Origin: Poteriospumella lacustris
Taxonomy: Eukaryota > Sar > Chrysophyceae > Chromulinales > Dinobryaceae
Direction of reading: 5' to 3'
Length of the DNA stretch: 64,000 nt
NCBI GenBank assembly: GCA_008000375.1
Contig: SMOI01000077.1
Span: 3,150-67,149, forward strand
The position numbers were made by a program, and so were the translations under genes. Each line of letters begins with the position of its first letter. Position 1 is the first letter of the stretch. Below the pieces are notes generated by a model. That model was not told the DNA's origin and ran no database searches. It saw only the letters and a list, made by a program, of their open reading frames with translations. Positions 31,501-42,950 of this stretch are shown here, piece by piece.

Positions 31501-32003
31501 ACGACTTTCATGATGTGGAGTCGGGAGCGTTCGCTGGTCGCGGCGTCCAACGATCGAAGAGCAACGTCCGCAAACTGCTGGCCATCAAGAGTGATGACGA
31601 GCAAGAGGGCGATGACAATCGCGTCCGGAGCTTCACGACGCCTCGTCAACCGTCGTCGCTGCATGTGCCCAATGTCTCCGAGGACGTGCATCGCCTGCGA
31701 TCGCTGTCGTCCGCGTCCTCGGCGGATTCCCCTCCTCCTCACCACGCAACGCACCATCTGCATCACTCAAGCGACAGTGACGACCACCATCACGGCCCTG
31801 TTGGGCGTCGCAAGGACTCCATCGGCTCGTCAACAGGAGCTACTTCTCTGGCTGCGGCGACGTCGTCTCGGTACAATACCGCCGCAAATGGCGGCCTGCG
31901 TGCACGACAACCTGTGTCGTCAACGCCTCCTCGCACGGGACTGTCTCGACAGAACACCAACACTGGCGCGCCATTCCATCTGGCGGATGTCGAGGATCCT
32001 TAA
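28586..32003 (+). CDS. SPX-EXS phosphate exporter (XPR1/PHO1/SYG1 family)
   Basis: Exon 1 (28586-29311) and exon 2 (29391-32003) join in phase 0 across a 79-base GTAAGT...GCAG intron, giving 1112 residues. Residues 1-165 form an SPX domain; the basic helix KIAKKFEK (133-140) carries the Lys residues that bind inositol pyrophosphates in this family. Residues ~230-675 hold the transmembrane helices and the EXS domain (including YKWWWDVVMDWGLF). The family exports inorganic phosphate across plasma or Golgi membranes, gated by inositol pyrophosphate. Residues ~680-1112 are a family-atypical cytosolic tail: Ser/Asp/Glu-rich, with a cluster of histidines near 1025-1046 (HHATHHLHH...DDHHH) that could bind metal. 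The exon join is supported by continuity of the membrane segment across the junction. Confidence 0.93.
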
Positions 32004-33399
32004 CAGATCACTGTCTCTCCTTTTTCCAGGTCATTCGTTGTCTCTGTAGACACAGCTCTACAGCTGTTCACGTCTTCTGCAGCGATGTACAACTCCTCAT
32101 CGGCATCGTAGCGAGCGTTCGTTCTTCGTATGCAAGATTCTTTGTTTCTTTGGCTGTCTCTCCCCCCTCCCCCATCGGCGGCAAATGCGTCTGCTGGCTA
32201 TGCGAGCTTTGCCATCAGAGATGGTCCGCTGTGAGTCGGAATTGTGGCGCATCCGGTGTCGAGAAGGCTCGTGCTCGTCACCCTCCAGCTCGCACGATTC
32301 GTTCTCCAAATCGCAGTTTTGCTTTCTTTTTTCAATCGTTTTTGCATCAGTCAACCGCCTCTCAACCCCCGAGAACACACACAATGTCGTCTTTGACGAC
32401 AACGTGGTCTTCGCGCTTTGCATCATTGGCGATGGCCGTGCCCGCGAGGGTACTGCTGCAATGGATGGTCACTAGCTGCGCTTTCAGCAGCGTGCACTTC
32501 CGCCCTTTGATAACGGCCCTCTTTTGTCTCTTCTCTATATCCTGTTCTTCTCATACGTTACCTGTGTATATCTATATCCATGCAGTGCCTCCGCTGCAGC
32601 GAACCACGCTGACGCTTGCTGAAGCATCTTCTCTTTCTTCTGTCCACGCCGTCTCCTCTGTCGCTTCGGCTGCTTTTGTTCCTCTGGTGAACGCCCATCG
32701 TGGGGACATTGCTCATTACAATAACTCTCGTCGTTCTACTGACCGTGTCCGGAGCCATGTCGCCGTAGAATATACTCATCACATACACATATTTGTGCGC
32801 TGGCCCTTGGTGGTATGTCACGTTAAGGGTAATGCGTTGATACCGCCCAGACGGCTTGATCCTCTCTGCGTGTTGCCTGCCGCGTCATCATTCGTGTTAT
32901 CTCACTTTATTCGTTGGGTTTTTCAGCGTGTTCCCTCATCTTCCGTGTGCGAATACTTCGTCCATGGTCGGCTGTCGTTCTCGCAGGATCAAGGCGCGTA
33001 TCGATGGTGTGTAACCCTGTGTAATGACTCCCCATGTTCAGCATGCTTACGTTTTCGGGCGGTAACAGCCCACGAGCAAAAGGACTCACCAGTGTTTTCG
33101 TTCAGGAGGGATGGGAGCACACAGGGAGGCATGGTAGGCCTACGGTTATATGCCAGGAGGGCTCAAGGCGGTAGTTGGCCTTGTCGACCACGCAGACTCG
33201 ACCAACGCGCGTCGCGTTTTCTCCAGCCGCCTATGTTTGTTTCTTTTCTGATCACCATACCAATTCGCTTGAGCAGGGATGAAAACACAGGCACATCGAC
33301 TTAACAAGACGAATAAATACAAGCGCAGCGCTACCGTCAGTCACGTCGAGACTGCCGGAGAACTGAAAACACGGAAACACCCAACACGAGTGCGTCGCG
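32004..33399. other. 1.4-kb intergenic region containing one long frame of doubtful status
   Basis: The largest gap on this side of the window. It carries the 3' UTR of the SPX-EXS gene and the 3' UTR of the convergent membrane-protein gene. A plus-strand frame runs from about 32150 to 33304, with its first ATG at 32384 (306 residues). Its composition is Ser/Arg/Cys/His-rich with no domain, no repeated structure and no homologue that I recognise, so it may be chance. See the separate low-confidence entry. Confidence 0.4.
32384..33304 (+). CDS. Possible orphan ORF (306 aa), doubtful
   Basis: An ATG (32384) in a reasonable context (cacacacaatgtcg) opens a 306-codon frame. This is longer than expected by chance in one place but not extraordinary at this base composition. 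The predicted protein has no recognisable domain and no clear membrane topology, and a residue mix like translated non-coding DNA. I keep it only because the frame is long and lies in otherwise empty sequence. Transcript data would settle it. Confidence 0.2.
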   Translation: MSSLTTTWSSRFASLAMAVPARVLLQWMVTSCAFSSVHFRPLITALFCLFSISCSSHTLPVYIYIHAVPPLQRTTLTLAEASSLSSVHAVSSVASAAFVPLVNAHRGDIAHYNNSRRSTDRVRSHVAVEYTHHIHIFVRWPLVVCHVKGNALIPPRRLDPLCVLPAASSFVLSHFIRWVFQRVPSSSVCEYFVHGRLSFSQDQGAYRWCVTLCNDSPCSACLRFRAVTAHEQKDSPVFSFRRDGSTQGGMVGLRLYARRAQGGSWPCRPRRLDQRASRFLQPPMFVSFLITIPIRLSRDENTGTST

Positions 33400-34762
33400 T
33401 TACAAATCCGTCGACGAATGCGCGAAGAACGCCGTCGCCAAAGCGAGATAAATGCACAACAGCGTGGCACCAATCATCCAATTCGCATGTCCGCTGGTCA
33501 AGGCCGCATTAGCCGCTAACAGCGTCACCACGCGACCGCCGGTGCCCACCACACTGAAGCGCGTATACAGCAAGTCGCCCCCGGAAAACAGCTGCAGCAA
33601 CGGAAACAAGGCCAACAACAACGTGATGCCGGTGTGCAGGGTGTATTGGATTGCGATATTCAGCGCAAGATAATTTGGTGCGGCCTTGTGACCCGCTTTG
33701 GTGTTGATCGACGCGGCGGTCAAGGAGGCGGTGGTGATCAGCGACGTCGCGAGGGGCAGCACAATGGTGATCAAGAACGAGACAGGAATCAACGTGGTGG
33801 ACGCCGTACGCTCCAATGCATCCAATGCAGCCGCACAAGACACGACAAGACAAGTCAAGGAGGCCAACAAATAGAACACGACGCCGACGGCGTCCATTCG
33901 CTGCTGCTGCTTCGCCACCGTTTGGCTATTCACGTGCGTGTCATCAACAGGAAGGGACACCGCCACGTCCTCCAGTGGAGTGAGCAAGGTGCGCACATCC
34001 TTAACTGTGCTTCCATCTGCAACGGTAGCTGCTCCAACTGCTGCGGCGGTCGACGAAGCGTACAGCCGGCTGTGAGTGCCAGTCTACACCCATTCGAAAA
34101 ATAAGCGTAATCACGACAAATACTGGAAGAAAAAACGAGAAAAACGATCGACAGCGTACCTTGAAGACAACGTAACAGCTGTGCATAAATAGCAGGAAGA
34201 ACGACTGCACGGTAGACCAATCGTATTCAACGGACGAGTACATCTCGTCGGCGTTGTACTGCACCACCGGGAGAACATACAACGCAATGCCCACACTCAG
34301 CAGCAAAATTTGATAATTAATCCCTTTTGAATAGTAGCGGAGAACTTCGTGATGTAAACCAGCCACGAAGAAGACTGTGCCCAGTGTGAAGAGCACGCCC
34401 GTGAAGAAGTAGCCAATCAAGTAGAGAGACAATGAATCGGTGTATCCGTTGCTCAAAAAGAAAATGCCGAGTAGAAGAGGAGTGATATTGCTGAAGAGGG
34501 TATGGACGATGATATCCAACAGAGGAGGCAGAGCAAATCGCGATTGATTCAGCAGAAACTCAACACGGTCGTCGAAAATTGCGATGGACAACAGCGAAAA
34601 GCTGAACTGAGACACGTGTTGATCACGGGCTCCGTACAATATGAGGGTGGGCAAAAAGGCAAGGAGGAGGAAGTTCAAATAAGGAGATGCCTCATTGTGA
34701 GAGAAAAAGGCAATGGATGACTCCCAAAACCCGCCATTGAAGGTTGTATCACCGCTGGCCAT
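33400..34762 (-). CDS. Polytopic membrane protein, about ten TM helices, unknown family (one intron)
   Basis: Minus-strand exon 1 (34762-34160) ends in ...SCYVVFK. A 76-base intron (34159-34084, GTACGC...TGTAG, phase 0) joins it to exon 2 (34083-33400), giving 428 residues. The acceptor was chosen because the exon-2 frame has a stop exactly inside the intron end (tag) and is open thereafter. Exon 1 has about five or six hydrophobic helices; exon 2 has four, separated by short loops, with a soluble stretch of ~60 residues between the halves. There is no signal or catalytic motif that I recognise. The protein is very hydrophobic from residue 28 onward and is probably a channel, transporter or other integral protein; the substrate is unknown. 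Confidence 0.72.
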
Positions 34763-35262
34763 TCTGGGTCAGGCAAGGCTAAGTCTCTTTCCAACAGCCA
34801 CACTCCCGGATGCAACCAACTTTTTTGGATTACTTTGATCTCGGCGCCTTATGAAAGCGCTTGCCCATCGATTTCGATGTGCAATTCCAGATCCAGATGG
34901 CATAGTTATGGCATACTGTGCCTTCAAAAGTTGGCCGAGGCAAGATTTGATGTCGTCGTCGTCGACGACGACGATGACGATGACGACGATGTGACCGTTT
35001 CATTCGCAAGGTCATCGGCCAACCGGGAATTGGAGGGAACGAACAGGAAAGTCAACCATCAATGCATGCCATTTGCTCATCAGCGACAGCAAGAAGGTTC
35101 AGTTGCATTTCGCACAACTGTTGCGTTTGTGACAGCGGTATAAGCTGTAGTGTGCAAAGTTCGGGATCTGAAGCGATCAACGCGTATTCGCAGACGGTTG
35201 TGGTGCACGCCTTTTGCGTCGTGGATGAGTGAGTGAAAGCTGTTCTTAGAACCGCATTGAAC
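34763..35262. other. Divergent intergenic region with a GTC/GAC palindromic microsatellite
   Basis: 500 bases between two divergent genes. At about 34950-34992 a run of gtc repeats turns into gac/gat repeats (gatgtcgtcgtcgtcgacg), forming a perfect palindrome around gtcgac. A short frame through it encodes a poly-Asp run and is not a credible gene. Confidence 0.5.
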
Positions 35263-38200
35263 ATGAGCAGCGTTGCTTATACAGTCACAAGAAGCTATGA
35301 AACTGTCAGCAAGTATGAGGAGGAGGAGGAAGCGAGCTCAAGTAGCGATTCCGATTCGGACGACGAGTTGGACATCCACGAGATCATTCGGCAAGGTAAT
35401 TTAGCAGAAATCAAGGAGGCCATCGCCAGAGATCGACCGAAGTACATAGCAAAAAAGGACAAGGTATTTTCTGTGCTTTTTAGTTGAAAGAGGTGGGATC
35501 TGACTGGTTCTGCACCACCAACAGCTGGGTAAAGTCGCACTGCACTACGCCGTGGAGACCAACAACGAACGCGCCGCCCTGTTTCTCATCGCGAAAAATG
35601 CAAATATCAATGCCAAAGACAACAAAGAACAAACACCACTGCATTGTGCAGCGGCTAAGGGTCTAACCGACATGTGTCGCTTTCTGTTGGATTTTCAAGC
35701 GAACATTCGCGCCAAAGATACACACTGTTGGACTGCGTTGCATCATGCGGTCGATGGAAATTACATCGAAACAGCCACATTACTCATCAAGCGAGGGGTG
35801 GATATACACGCCGAGGACCATCGCCACGGTCGCACGTGTTTGCATCTCGCTGCAGAACGTGGATACGCTGAGATGGCGGAGATGCTCATCATCCGCGGCG
35901 CCGACATGTGCGCAACTGGAGACGCTTTCTTCAGCAAAACACCATTGCACATCTCGTGTCTGCATGGGCATGATGATGTTACGGAAGTGTTAATTCGAAA
36001 AGGCGCCGACGTGGACGCCCTCAGTGGTCTGCTCGACAAGGGCCCGTTGCATTTCGCCGCCGAAGAAGGTCACGTCAACTGTGTCAAACAGCTGCTGCAA
36101 GGCAAAGCTGACCCGAATCGACACGGAAACCATACAAATGGTTATTCACCGATCCATTTGGCGGTGCTGAAAGACCATTGGCATGTGGTAGAGGCCTTCC
36201 TCGTGAGCGAGAAGCTGTTCAGCATCAACGTGAATCTCCCCGGCAAGTTCTCCATCGTCGGAGCTTCTCCTCTGCATCTCGCTTGTCAATACGGACATAC
36301 ACACATCGTCCAATTGCTCATGGATGCTCCGTCGGTCAACCGAGAGGCGCAAGACACCAACCATCGCACACCGTTGCACATCGCCTGCAAATACGGTCAC
36401 TACGGCATCGCGGACCTACTGATGGAGTTCGGTGGCTGCGACTACACGGCCAAGTCCTTGGATGGCAAGACGCCGATTGATTTGATCAGTGACCCGGTGG
36501 AGAAAGACCGTCTAAAGCTGCTGTGCTTCAAGCTGGACCTCGTCAAGAAGTACCAGGACGAACAGGCGCGACGACGCCGCGAGGTGGAAGCCGAACGAAA
36601 GGCTGAAGCCGAGGCCCTCGCCGCTGCGAAGGCAAAAGAAGAGCAAGAACGAATTCGATTGGCAGCAGAACGACACCAGGAGTGGCGACGCCAGCTGACG
36701 CTGGTGAGTGACGTGGCCGGTGAAATCGAGTCGTTCCAACGCCTCGCGGCGGAGTACTTCGACCAGAGCATCAACGACCTGCTCGTCGAGATTGATACCA
36801 CCGCCATCAACAAAGAACAAGCTGCCAAGCAACAAAAGAACGTCCGTAGTCCTGGCCACGAAGTAGGCGAAGTCCCATCAGTAACCCAAGCGACCGCGCT
36901 GACCCGTGCGGCGTATCGCGGGTTCTACGACGTCGTCCAGGCGTTGCTCCACTGGAAAGACATCGACATCGACTTCCAAGAGCAGGAAACCGGAAACACC
37001 GCTCTGCATTACGCCGCGGATCACGGTTTTCGCGATATCGTTGAGTTGCTGCTGCTCCACGGCGCGAAGAACTACCTGATGAACAAGAAGGGCCAAGTGC
37101 CCGCCAATCTCGCGCGGACGACGGCGCTTCGAGAGATCATTCGCAACGTGCGGTTGATCGCCAAGCGGCATTTGTTCCAAGACGCTGTCCTCGAAGAGAT
37201 TTACCATCGGCAAGCGCTACTGGCGGCTGAGCTGCAACAGCAACGGCAACGGGCTCAAGAGGCCGCGGGCAGCGAAGAAGGCTTCGCCTCTGGCGCAGCG
37301 AAGGACAACGCAGCAGTGCCGACGACGACGGGTGAGCTCACGCTTGGCTTGGTGGTCTTCGAGGAGAATTTGTCCCACCCGGAGACGCTACGCCAAATCA
37401 TGGACACCACGACGCCCATGCGCAGCAATGCGCCGGGTGAAAGCGGTCGCGAGTTCTCCGAGCTCAACAGTCTCCTCGCGTCGCCTCACAAGCACGGCAG
37501 CGGCAAAGCGGAGCTGAAGGAGACGACGACGTCGTCGTTGAAGCTCCCGCCACTGCCGTTGCCAGGTGCCGCTGTGTCACCGTCGCCGTTGCAGCGTCAT
37601 TTGGCCAAACACGACGCTGCATCTGTCGGCGGCGACGGCGGTGTCGCGATGGACTTCTCGTACCCGCCGTCCGTCGCGTCGCCCCCTCCGAAGGCGGGGT
37701 CATCGTCGAAGACGGCGAACGGATCGACGTACTTCCCCAGCATGGGCCCGCAGCACGGCGCCTTCTTTACGCCCAATTTCCACTTTCCCGCCGCCTCTGC
37801 CCCTGCGGCTGGGGGCAAAGCCTCTGCGTCGGTTCTGTCCTCCTCGTCATCGAAGGGCAATGCCGCATCGACGCTGTCGCGGCAGATGTTGGAATTGGAG
37901 CAGCAAAAGGCCCACGTGCCCTTCGCACAGCGCATTTTCAAAGATCGACAAGGCTTCATCGAAGCGGTGACGGGCATGGGCGGCACTGGCGGCGATCAAT
38001 CAACGTTGCCGCCTTTGCGAGGGCCGCTGGCGATGCACGACTTGGACAACCACGCGATGGATGACCTGTACAGCGTCCACAGTCTCAACCAACTCGGCGG
38101 AGGGGGCTCGGCCATCGGCAGCGTCACTGGTGACGACGACGACGATCGCCTCCACCGCGCGAACGAAGACTTCGTCGAAGTGAACCTCGCCAGCTTCTTA

Positions 38201-40516
38201 GTGCACCACTACGACTCGGCGCCGACCTTCACCTCCCCGTCGAAGGAGAAAGCTTCGCATCCGCAGCAGCACCCGACGGTCCTGCATCGATTGCAGCAGA
38301 AGCTGGAGACGAAATACGGCGCCATTCCCATTTCGTTCGGCGGCTGTCGACGCGACTTGTTCTACGTGCAGCTGCGCGCCAAGCACTACCATCAACCCGC
38401 CATCCCGCGCTTCAAAGACGAGCAGTACACGACCGTGTACCATTTGCAGCGCAGCTATCTGCCGACGGCCTTTGACACCTCCGTAGAGTTTGAAGAGGTG
38501 CGCGATTTCTTGTGGCTGTTGGGCCACCCGTACCACGTCGCGCTGATGGAGGAGCTGAAATACGCCGCGGAGCCACCTGCGGAGGGCATGGCAGCCACTA
38601 CGCACAGCGTGCATCGCGTGTCCACCGCGTCGCAAGCGTTGCTCAGTCCGTGTTTTCGGGGTTTTGATGCCGACACGGCGGCGCGGCGCGACAAACGCAG
38701 CTTCCTCTACGACGCAGCCGTCGCGATGAACCTGCTGCACGATCTCTTCACGAAACCGACGGCAGAAACGGTCGTTGTGACCAGCGATGGAGCCGCATCG
38801 TCGGCAGCCACGTTGACGACGTTTCTCTTGGCACAGGCGACCAAGCAGCAGCAAGCGACGAAGCTGACGTCGTCGCATGAGTCGGCGTCGTCGCCGTCTC
38901 CGTATGGCCACACATTCGTCCCCTTCGCGTCGTCGTATTCGATTGAAACGACCGCGTCGGTGGCGGCATCGCTCGGTGCAGCGACGAGGGCCGCCGACTC
39001 CATCGCGCTGCCGAAGAACCTCCACGTCGAGGACCTGCCGCATCTGCATCGCTTCGCCGCCGTCTGTCGCGACGTCTTGACCATCATTTTGACGATCTAC
39101 GACACCAACTTCCCCGCGTATTTAGAGGGCTGTGTCGCCGGGGCGGAGGCGGATCCGTCGTCGGTGACAGCGGGCAGCCCACCGCAGCCGTCGTCGTCGC
39201 CGTCGTCCACGCGCAAATCGCTGGCGAAAGAACCTGCGACGGGACCGCCGCGGCCATCGTCGATGCGGCTCACCATCGAACAGGAGCGTCTCGTCGTGCA
39301 GGCGCTACGCGATGAGATCTTCTACCTGCAGCAGTACGGCTTCCTCGACGAAGCACTGGTCGCCACGTTGCATCAGCAGCTGTTGCCCTGCTGCACGCTG
39401 TTCGCTTTGGAGTTTCTGCTGGGCAAAGAGGCCTCGCCGTATGCGATGGCACAGCATCCTGTGGAAGCCTCGATCCGTCGAAAAGCGAAGAAAACGAAGA
39501 AAGGCACCGCCGCGAAGGACGATGGAGACGCGGGAGACGAGACGCAGCTGCCGTTGACGCAGGATCCGTTGAAAGAGGTGTGGGCGGGGCTCTTGCTGAA
39601 TCCACCGCGCAGTCGACGCCAGGCCATCGACGCGGTCTTCGAACTGGCGGCGTTTCTGATGCAACAGGCGGAGGTGTCGTATCCGCCGGATGCCATTCGT
39701 GCCCACTTGTGGGCGCAACAGGCGCGTCAACTGCTGCAGGAGTACAAAGAGCACAGCGCGCTGCCCGCTGGCGTGTCCTCCTCACCCATCAAAGCGATGC
39801 ACAATCGATCCATTCCAGCGAAGGCAACGGCAGAGGAGGGACACGATGAAAGCAGTACGATCGCGGATGATCAATCGTCGGTGGTGCTCATGGATCCGTC
39901 GTCGTTGACGATCTCGCCCGCCGAGGTGGCCCGCGCCGCGTTGCAGCTGTGGCTGGAAGACATGGCGCTGGTGGAATACGAGCGCTATTTCGTGGGTCTG
40001 GGCTTTAAACTGCTGGAAGATTTCCAAGAGCTGAGCGAGGAGGACTGCTACCGCTACTTCCCCTTCATCAAGGTGGGCGACATGCGTCGTCTCGCGAAGC
40101 GCTGCGACCAACTGTCCGACGGCATCGTACGCGACTATCTGAAGAGAGCGGAGAAGATGCAGAAGGAATGGATCGAGCGAGAGAAGGCGCTCATGGTGAA
40201 GAAGCAGCAAGAGCGAGCGGATGCCAAGGCCGCCGCAGCAGCCAGAGCCGCTGTGACGAGAGCGGCAGGAGGCGGTGACGCCGCGATCGCGCTGGACGAC
40301 GACATGAGCAGCATGGTCTCGCTGAGTGCGCGGCTGCACAGCCGGCCAGAGTCCCCTCGCCCCATCTCGTCCACAATCGTCGCAGAGGAGACAGGGACGC
40401 CCGTGGCCGTCACAACAGCTGCGACTGACGGTTCAAGCATCGGCGGCGCAGAGGATCAGGCGAGTGTCGGCGACGACAGCCTGTATCGAGACCCGAGTAT
40501 GGACGAAATCCCGTGA
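35263..40516 (+). CDS. Large ankyrin-repeat and SAM-domain scaffold protein
   Basis: Exon 1 (35263-35463) and exon 2 (35525-40516) join in phase 0 across a 61-base GTATTT...ACAG intron, giving 1730 residues. The junction restores an ankyrin helix (KKDK/LGKVALHYAVE), which validates the join. Residues ~40-388 are about ten ankyrin repeats (TPLHxAxxxGH motifs). A charged Arg/Glu/Ala helix follows (389-450), then two more ankyrin repeats (~520-595). Next come a long Ser/Pro-rich region, a conserved-looking folded patch at ~988-1085 (FGGCRRDLFYVQLRAKHY), more helical segments, and a SAM domain at ~1537-1600 (LQLWLEDMALVEYERYFVGL). A basic coiled segment and an acidic tail end the protein. Ankyrin plus SAM proteins are scaffolds that oligomerise through SAM. 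The partner and the pathway are not evident here. Confidence 0.9.
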
Positions 40517-40823
40517 TGTTTATTGTATATACTGTACTCTGTAAATACGAGCGAAGAATGAAAGATGACTGACATCGGTCGCATCGCGTGGAGAGAGCCG
40601 GTAGCCCACACAAGAAAGGTTTCCGGGCCCCTACCGTCACAACAGAGAAAACAAAGCATCGGATGGCGGAAGCGCTTCATATTCGACATGAAAGCAGCTG
40701 AAGGTGGACGAGTTCAGTGTGACAAGCTGAAGAGAACAGCTGGTTAGATTTACAATGCAGCACAATAAGGGGCGAGGAGTTGTTGTATGTACAGAGGCAC
40801 ACGCCAGGAGAGGCGAAGAGGAG
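40517..40823. other. Convergent 3' intergenic region
   Basis: 307 bases between the ends of the ankyrin-SAM gene (+) and the MORN5-like gene (-). No coding potential was seen. Confidence 0.4.
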
Positions 40824-41342
40824 CTACTTGCCAACGCGGCAGTTGTTTAAGATGAAATCAATCTCTGCATTGTTCGGGGTCCGAATCTCTTCGCCAGTGA
40901 TGTAGGAAAACACTGAATGCTTCTTGGGATCGTAGTACCCATCGATGACATCGTAGCAGTCCTTGGGCAGTTCGTGATCATGTGTGGAGACATCGCGCAG
41001 CTTGCTTCCTGGCGTTATCCCATCTCGGATCTCGCGGAAAAATCGACAGTCGTAGTCAGAGCAGTATTCCCAGAACTTGTACCCAATCTTTAAATAAGGC
41101 AGTCCGTCATCGAAGACGAAACCTCCGTCAACGAGTTCACCGCGTTCCCAAAAGCCCACGTAAGCTCCGCCCTTCACGAAGAGAATGCCCTCCCCATGAA
41201 AGTGCCCATCTCTAAAGCCACCTTCATATCGGGTGTCCTTGAATCGATAGACACCGTTGCCATTGAATCGACCGTTCTCGTAGGGTCCTTCGTATTCACC
41301 TGCCAATAACTCCGGATTCACAGTGTTGACGGGCGCCGCCAT
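40824..41342 (-). CDS. MORN5: MORN repeat protein, MORN5-like
   Basis: Single exon, 172 residues from ATG 41342, close to animal MORN5 (about 160). Residues ~18-75 hold three MORN repeats (YEGPYENGRFNGNG, YEGGFRDGHFHGEG, YVGFWERGELVDG). The C-terminal half matches the MORN5-specific pattern that follows: FxDGL, then YCxxYDxRF, then EIxxGxxPG, then LPKxxYDVxDGYYDP. MORN5 orthologues occur in ciliated lineages and are linked to the axoneme. The order and length agree with that family, so the call is specific rather than just 'MORN protein'. It is head to head with an EF-hand gene 372 bases away, which is consistent with a co-regulated ciliary pair. Confidence 0.88.
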   Translation of the reverse strand: MAAPVNTVNPELLAGEYEGPYENGRFNGNGVYRFKDTRYEGGFRDGHFHGEGILFVKGGAYVGFWERGELVDGGFVFDDGLPYLKIGYKFWEYCSDYDCRFFREIRDGITPGSKLRDVSTHDHELPKDCYDVIDGYYDPKKHSVFSYITGEEIRTPNNAEIDFILNNCRVGK

Positions 41343-41714
41343 TTCAGTTCCCAATCAATAGGAAAGAATTTCTTCCGTCAAAATATACGTGAATGGCAAG
41401 CTATCACACGTAGTGACTGTATCTGTCATCGATACATACCTATTGCCATGATCGTCGCTCATGGCATGGAGGATTGGGATTGGAGTCATCCGATGAAAAA
41501 ACGTAACGGCAATAGCGCATGGCGACGACGACATGGGACAGTCTCTGGCCAAAAAGTTCACGAGGCTCTGAACTCTAAACGTAAACCAGCAAAAAAACAT
41601 CGCGAAATCAAACATCAAGCGACCTTCCGCGATTCGCGAGGATTTATTGTCGCACAACTGAAGTGAAGAACAGTTTTTCTCTCATTTTCTTTCACATAGG
41701 ATATCGAATTCGCC
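41343..41714. promoter_or_regulatory. Divergent promoter region of the ciliary gene pair
   Basis: 372 bases between the two start codons. The right end (tttttctctcattttctttcacatag, 41674-41699) looks like a polypyrimidine tract plus splice acceptor, so the EF-hand gene may have a 5' UTR intron. No perfect RFX X-box (gttnccatggnaac) was found. Confidence 0.4.
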
Positions 41715-42161
41715 ATGGGATTGACGCAGCAAGAAATCGACGGATGTCGAGAAGCCTTCTTGGCTTTCGACAAGGAAAGAAGTGGCACTATTGGTATTTG
41801 GGGATTGAAACAAGTTTTAGAGGCCATGGGCCAGAAGGTCACAGAGGCGGAAGTGTTCCAGATGGTCAATGAGGTCGACGAGAACATGTCGGGACAAATC
41901 GGATTCGCAGAATTTCTGAAAATCATTGAAATTAGAAAAGAGAAGGCAGAGAATTTAGACGACGAGAGTGATATGATTGATGCATTTGTGGCTTGCGGAG
42001 GAAATGCTGACAAGTCTGGCAATGTACGGAAGGAAACCCTTATCAAGATTATTAAGCACGATTTTGGCCTGCCCATCGACATCGAGCGTCTAATCAATGA
42101 TATTGATGCAGATGGAAGCGGAGAGATTGAATTCGAAGAGTTCAAAGCTCTGCTTTCTTAA
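41715..42161 (+). CDS. EF-hand protein, calmodulin superfamily, axonemal type
   Basis: Single exon, 148 residues, the length of calmodulin. There are four EF-hand positions. Loop 2 (DENMSGQIGFAE) and loop 4 (DADGSGEIEFEE) have the full set of Ca-binding ligands, including the position-12 Glu. Loop 1 (DKERSGTIGIWG) lacks it, and loop 3 (NADKSGNVRKE region) is irregular, so only two sites are likely to bind calcium. The KxDFGLPIDIERLI linker before loop 4 recalls calmodulin-like light chains of outer-arm dynein and related axonemal proteins rather than calmodulin or centrin. Its head-to-head partner is MORN5-like, supporting a ciliary role. Family assignment is firm; the axonemal subtype is moderate. 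Confidence 0.85.
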   Translation: MGLTQQEIDGCREAFLAFDKERSGTIGIWGLKQVLEAMGQKVTEAEVFQMVNEVDENMSGQIGFAEFLKIIEIRKEKAENLDDESDMIDAFVACGGNADKSGNVRKETLIKIIKHDFGLPIDIERLINDIDADGSGEIEFEEFKALLS

Positions 42162-42950
42162 TGGGTGGCGTGGTCTCCGTTATATGAGGTTCTGCTCTTG
42201 TTGGCATCGACCGATTTCCCCACCGACTCTCTGTATTGTACAATTCAGAAAATGAAGATGGCTGTCACAAAGCTGCTTCTGAATATTCCGTATTATCGTT
42301 GTATAGCTGAACATGACAGCAAACATGAAACTAAATCGTGATTGTATTTTGTGACACAGCGGAAAGTGCTGCCAGCGTTGATGATATTTGTCGTTTAGTT
42401 GATGTAGAGCGTGAAGGCCAGAGTGCCCAGGAAAGTCACAAACCGGATATTCCTATGGTGTGTATTCGTTGGACAAAAAGCTGCCAAGAGTAAGGATGTC
42501 TCCAGTGGTGGGCGGAGAAGATGAGGCGTTGTCTGCCCAGATAGCAGTGCTGACCGCAGACATGATCAACTTGAGAGGGTGTATTATTTTCGTGCAGAAC
42601 CATCATGCACCTATACGTGTATTGCTTATCTCACAGCCATGCGGTCTACATTATCCAACATCCAATGATGGATGAAGGCCAGAGGGTTTGCCATTTGGTG
42701 TATGGTGTATTGATTGAATGTAGTGATTGTAGTGATTGCAGACAACCTTCGAGATTCGAAACGCCTTTTCGTCAGTTCAACTGCAAGTTCAGCTTCGATT
42801 TCGACGTGGGGCCTAGCCCTCCTCCCCAGTAGTGATCGAGTGATCGACTGCGATTCGGATGTGGAATTCTGAATAGGGACTCGTTGAGTCACAGGTCACA
42901 ATTTGGCCCGTGTCTTCTTTGAAGTCGTGGGCAGCTTATCATATGCAAAA
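42162..42950. other. Intergenic region without recognisable content
   Basis: 789 bases. Short frames only; a small direct repeat (tgattgtagtgattgcag, about 42724) is present. The 3' UTR of the EF-hand gene and the promoter of the F-box/LRR-like gene should lie here. Confidence 0.4.

Noticed and set aside
41343-41714. RFX X-box in the ciliary divergent promoter
   Set aside because: Only half-site-like strings (ttgccatg) are present, with no spaced palindromic match.
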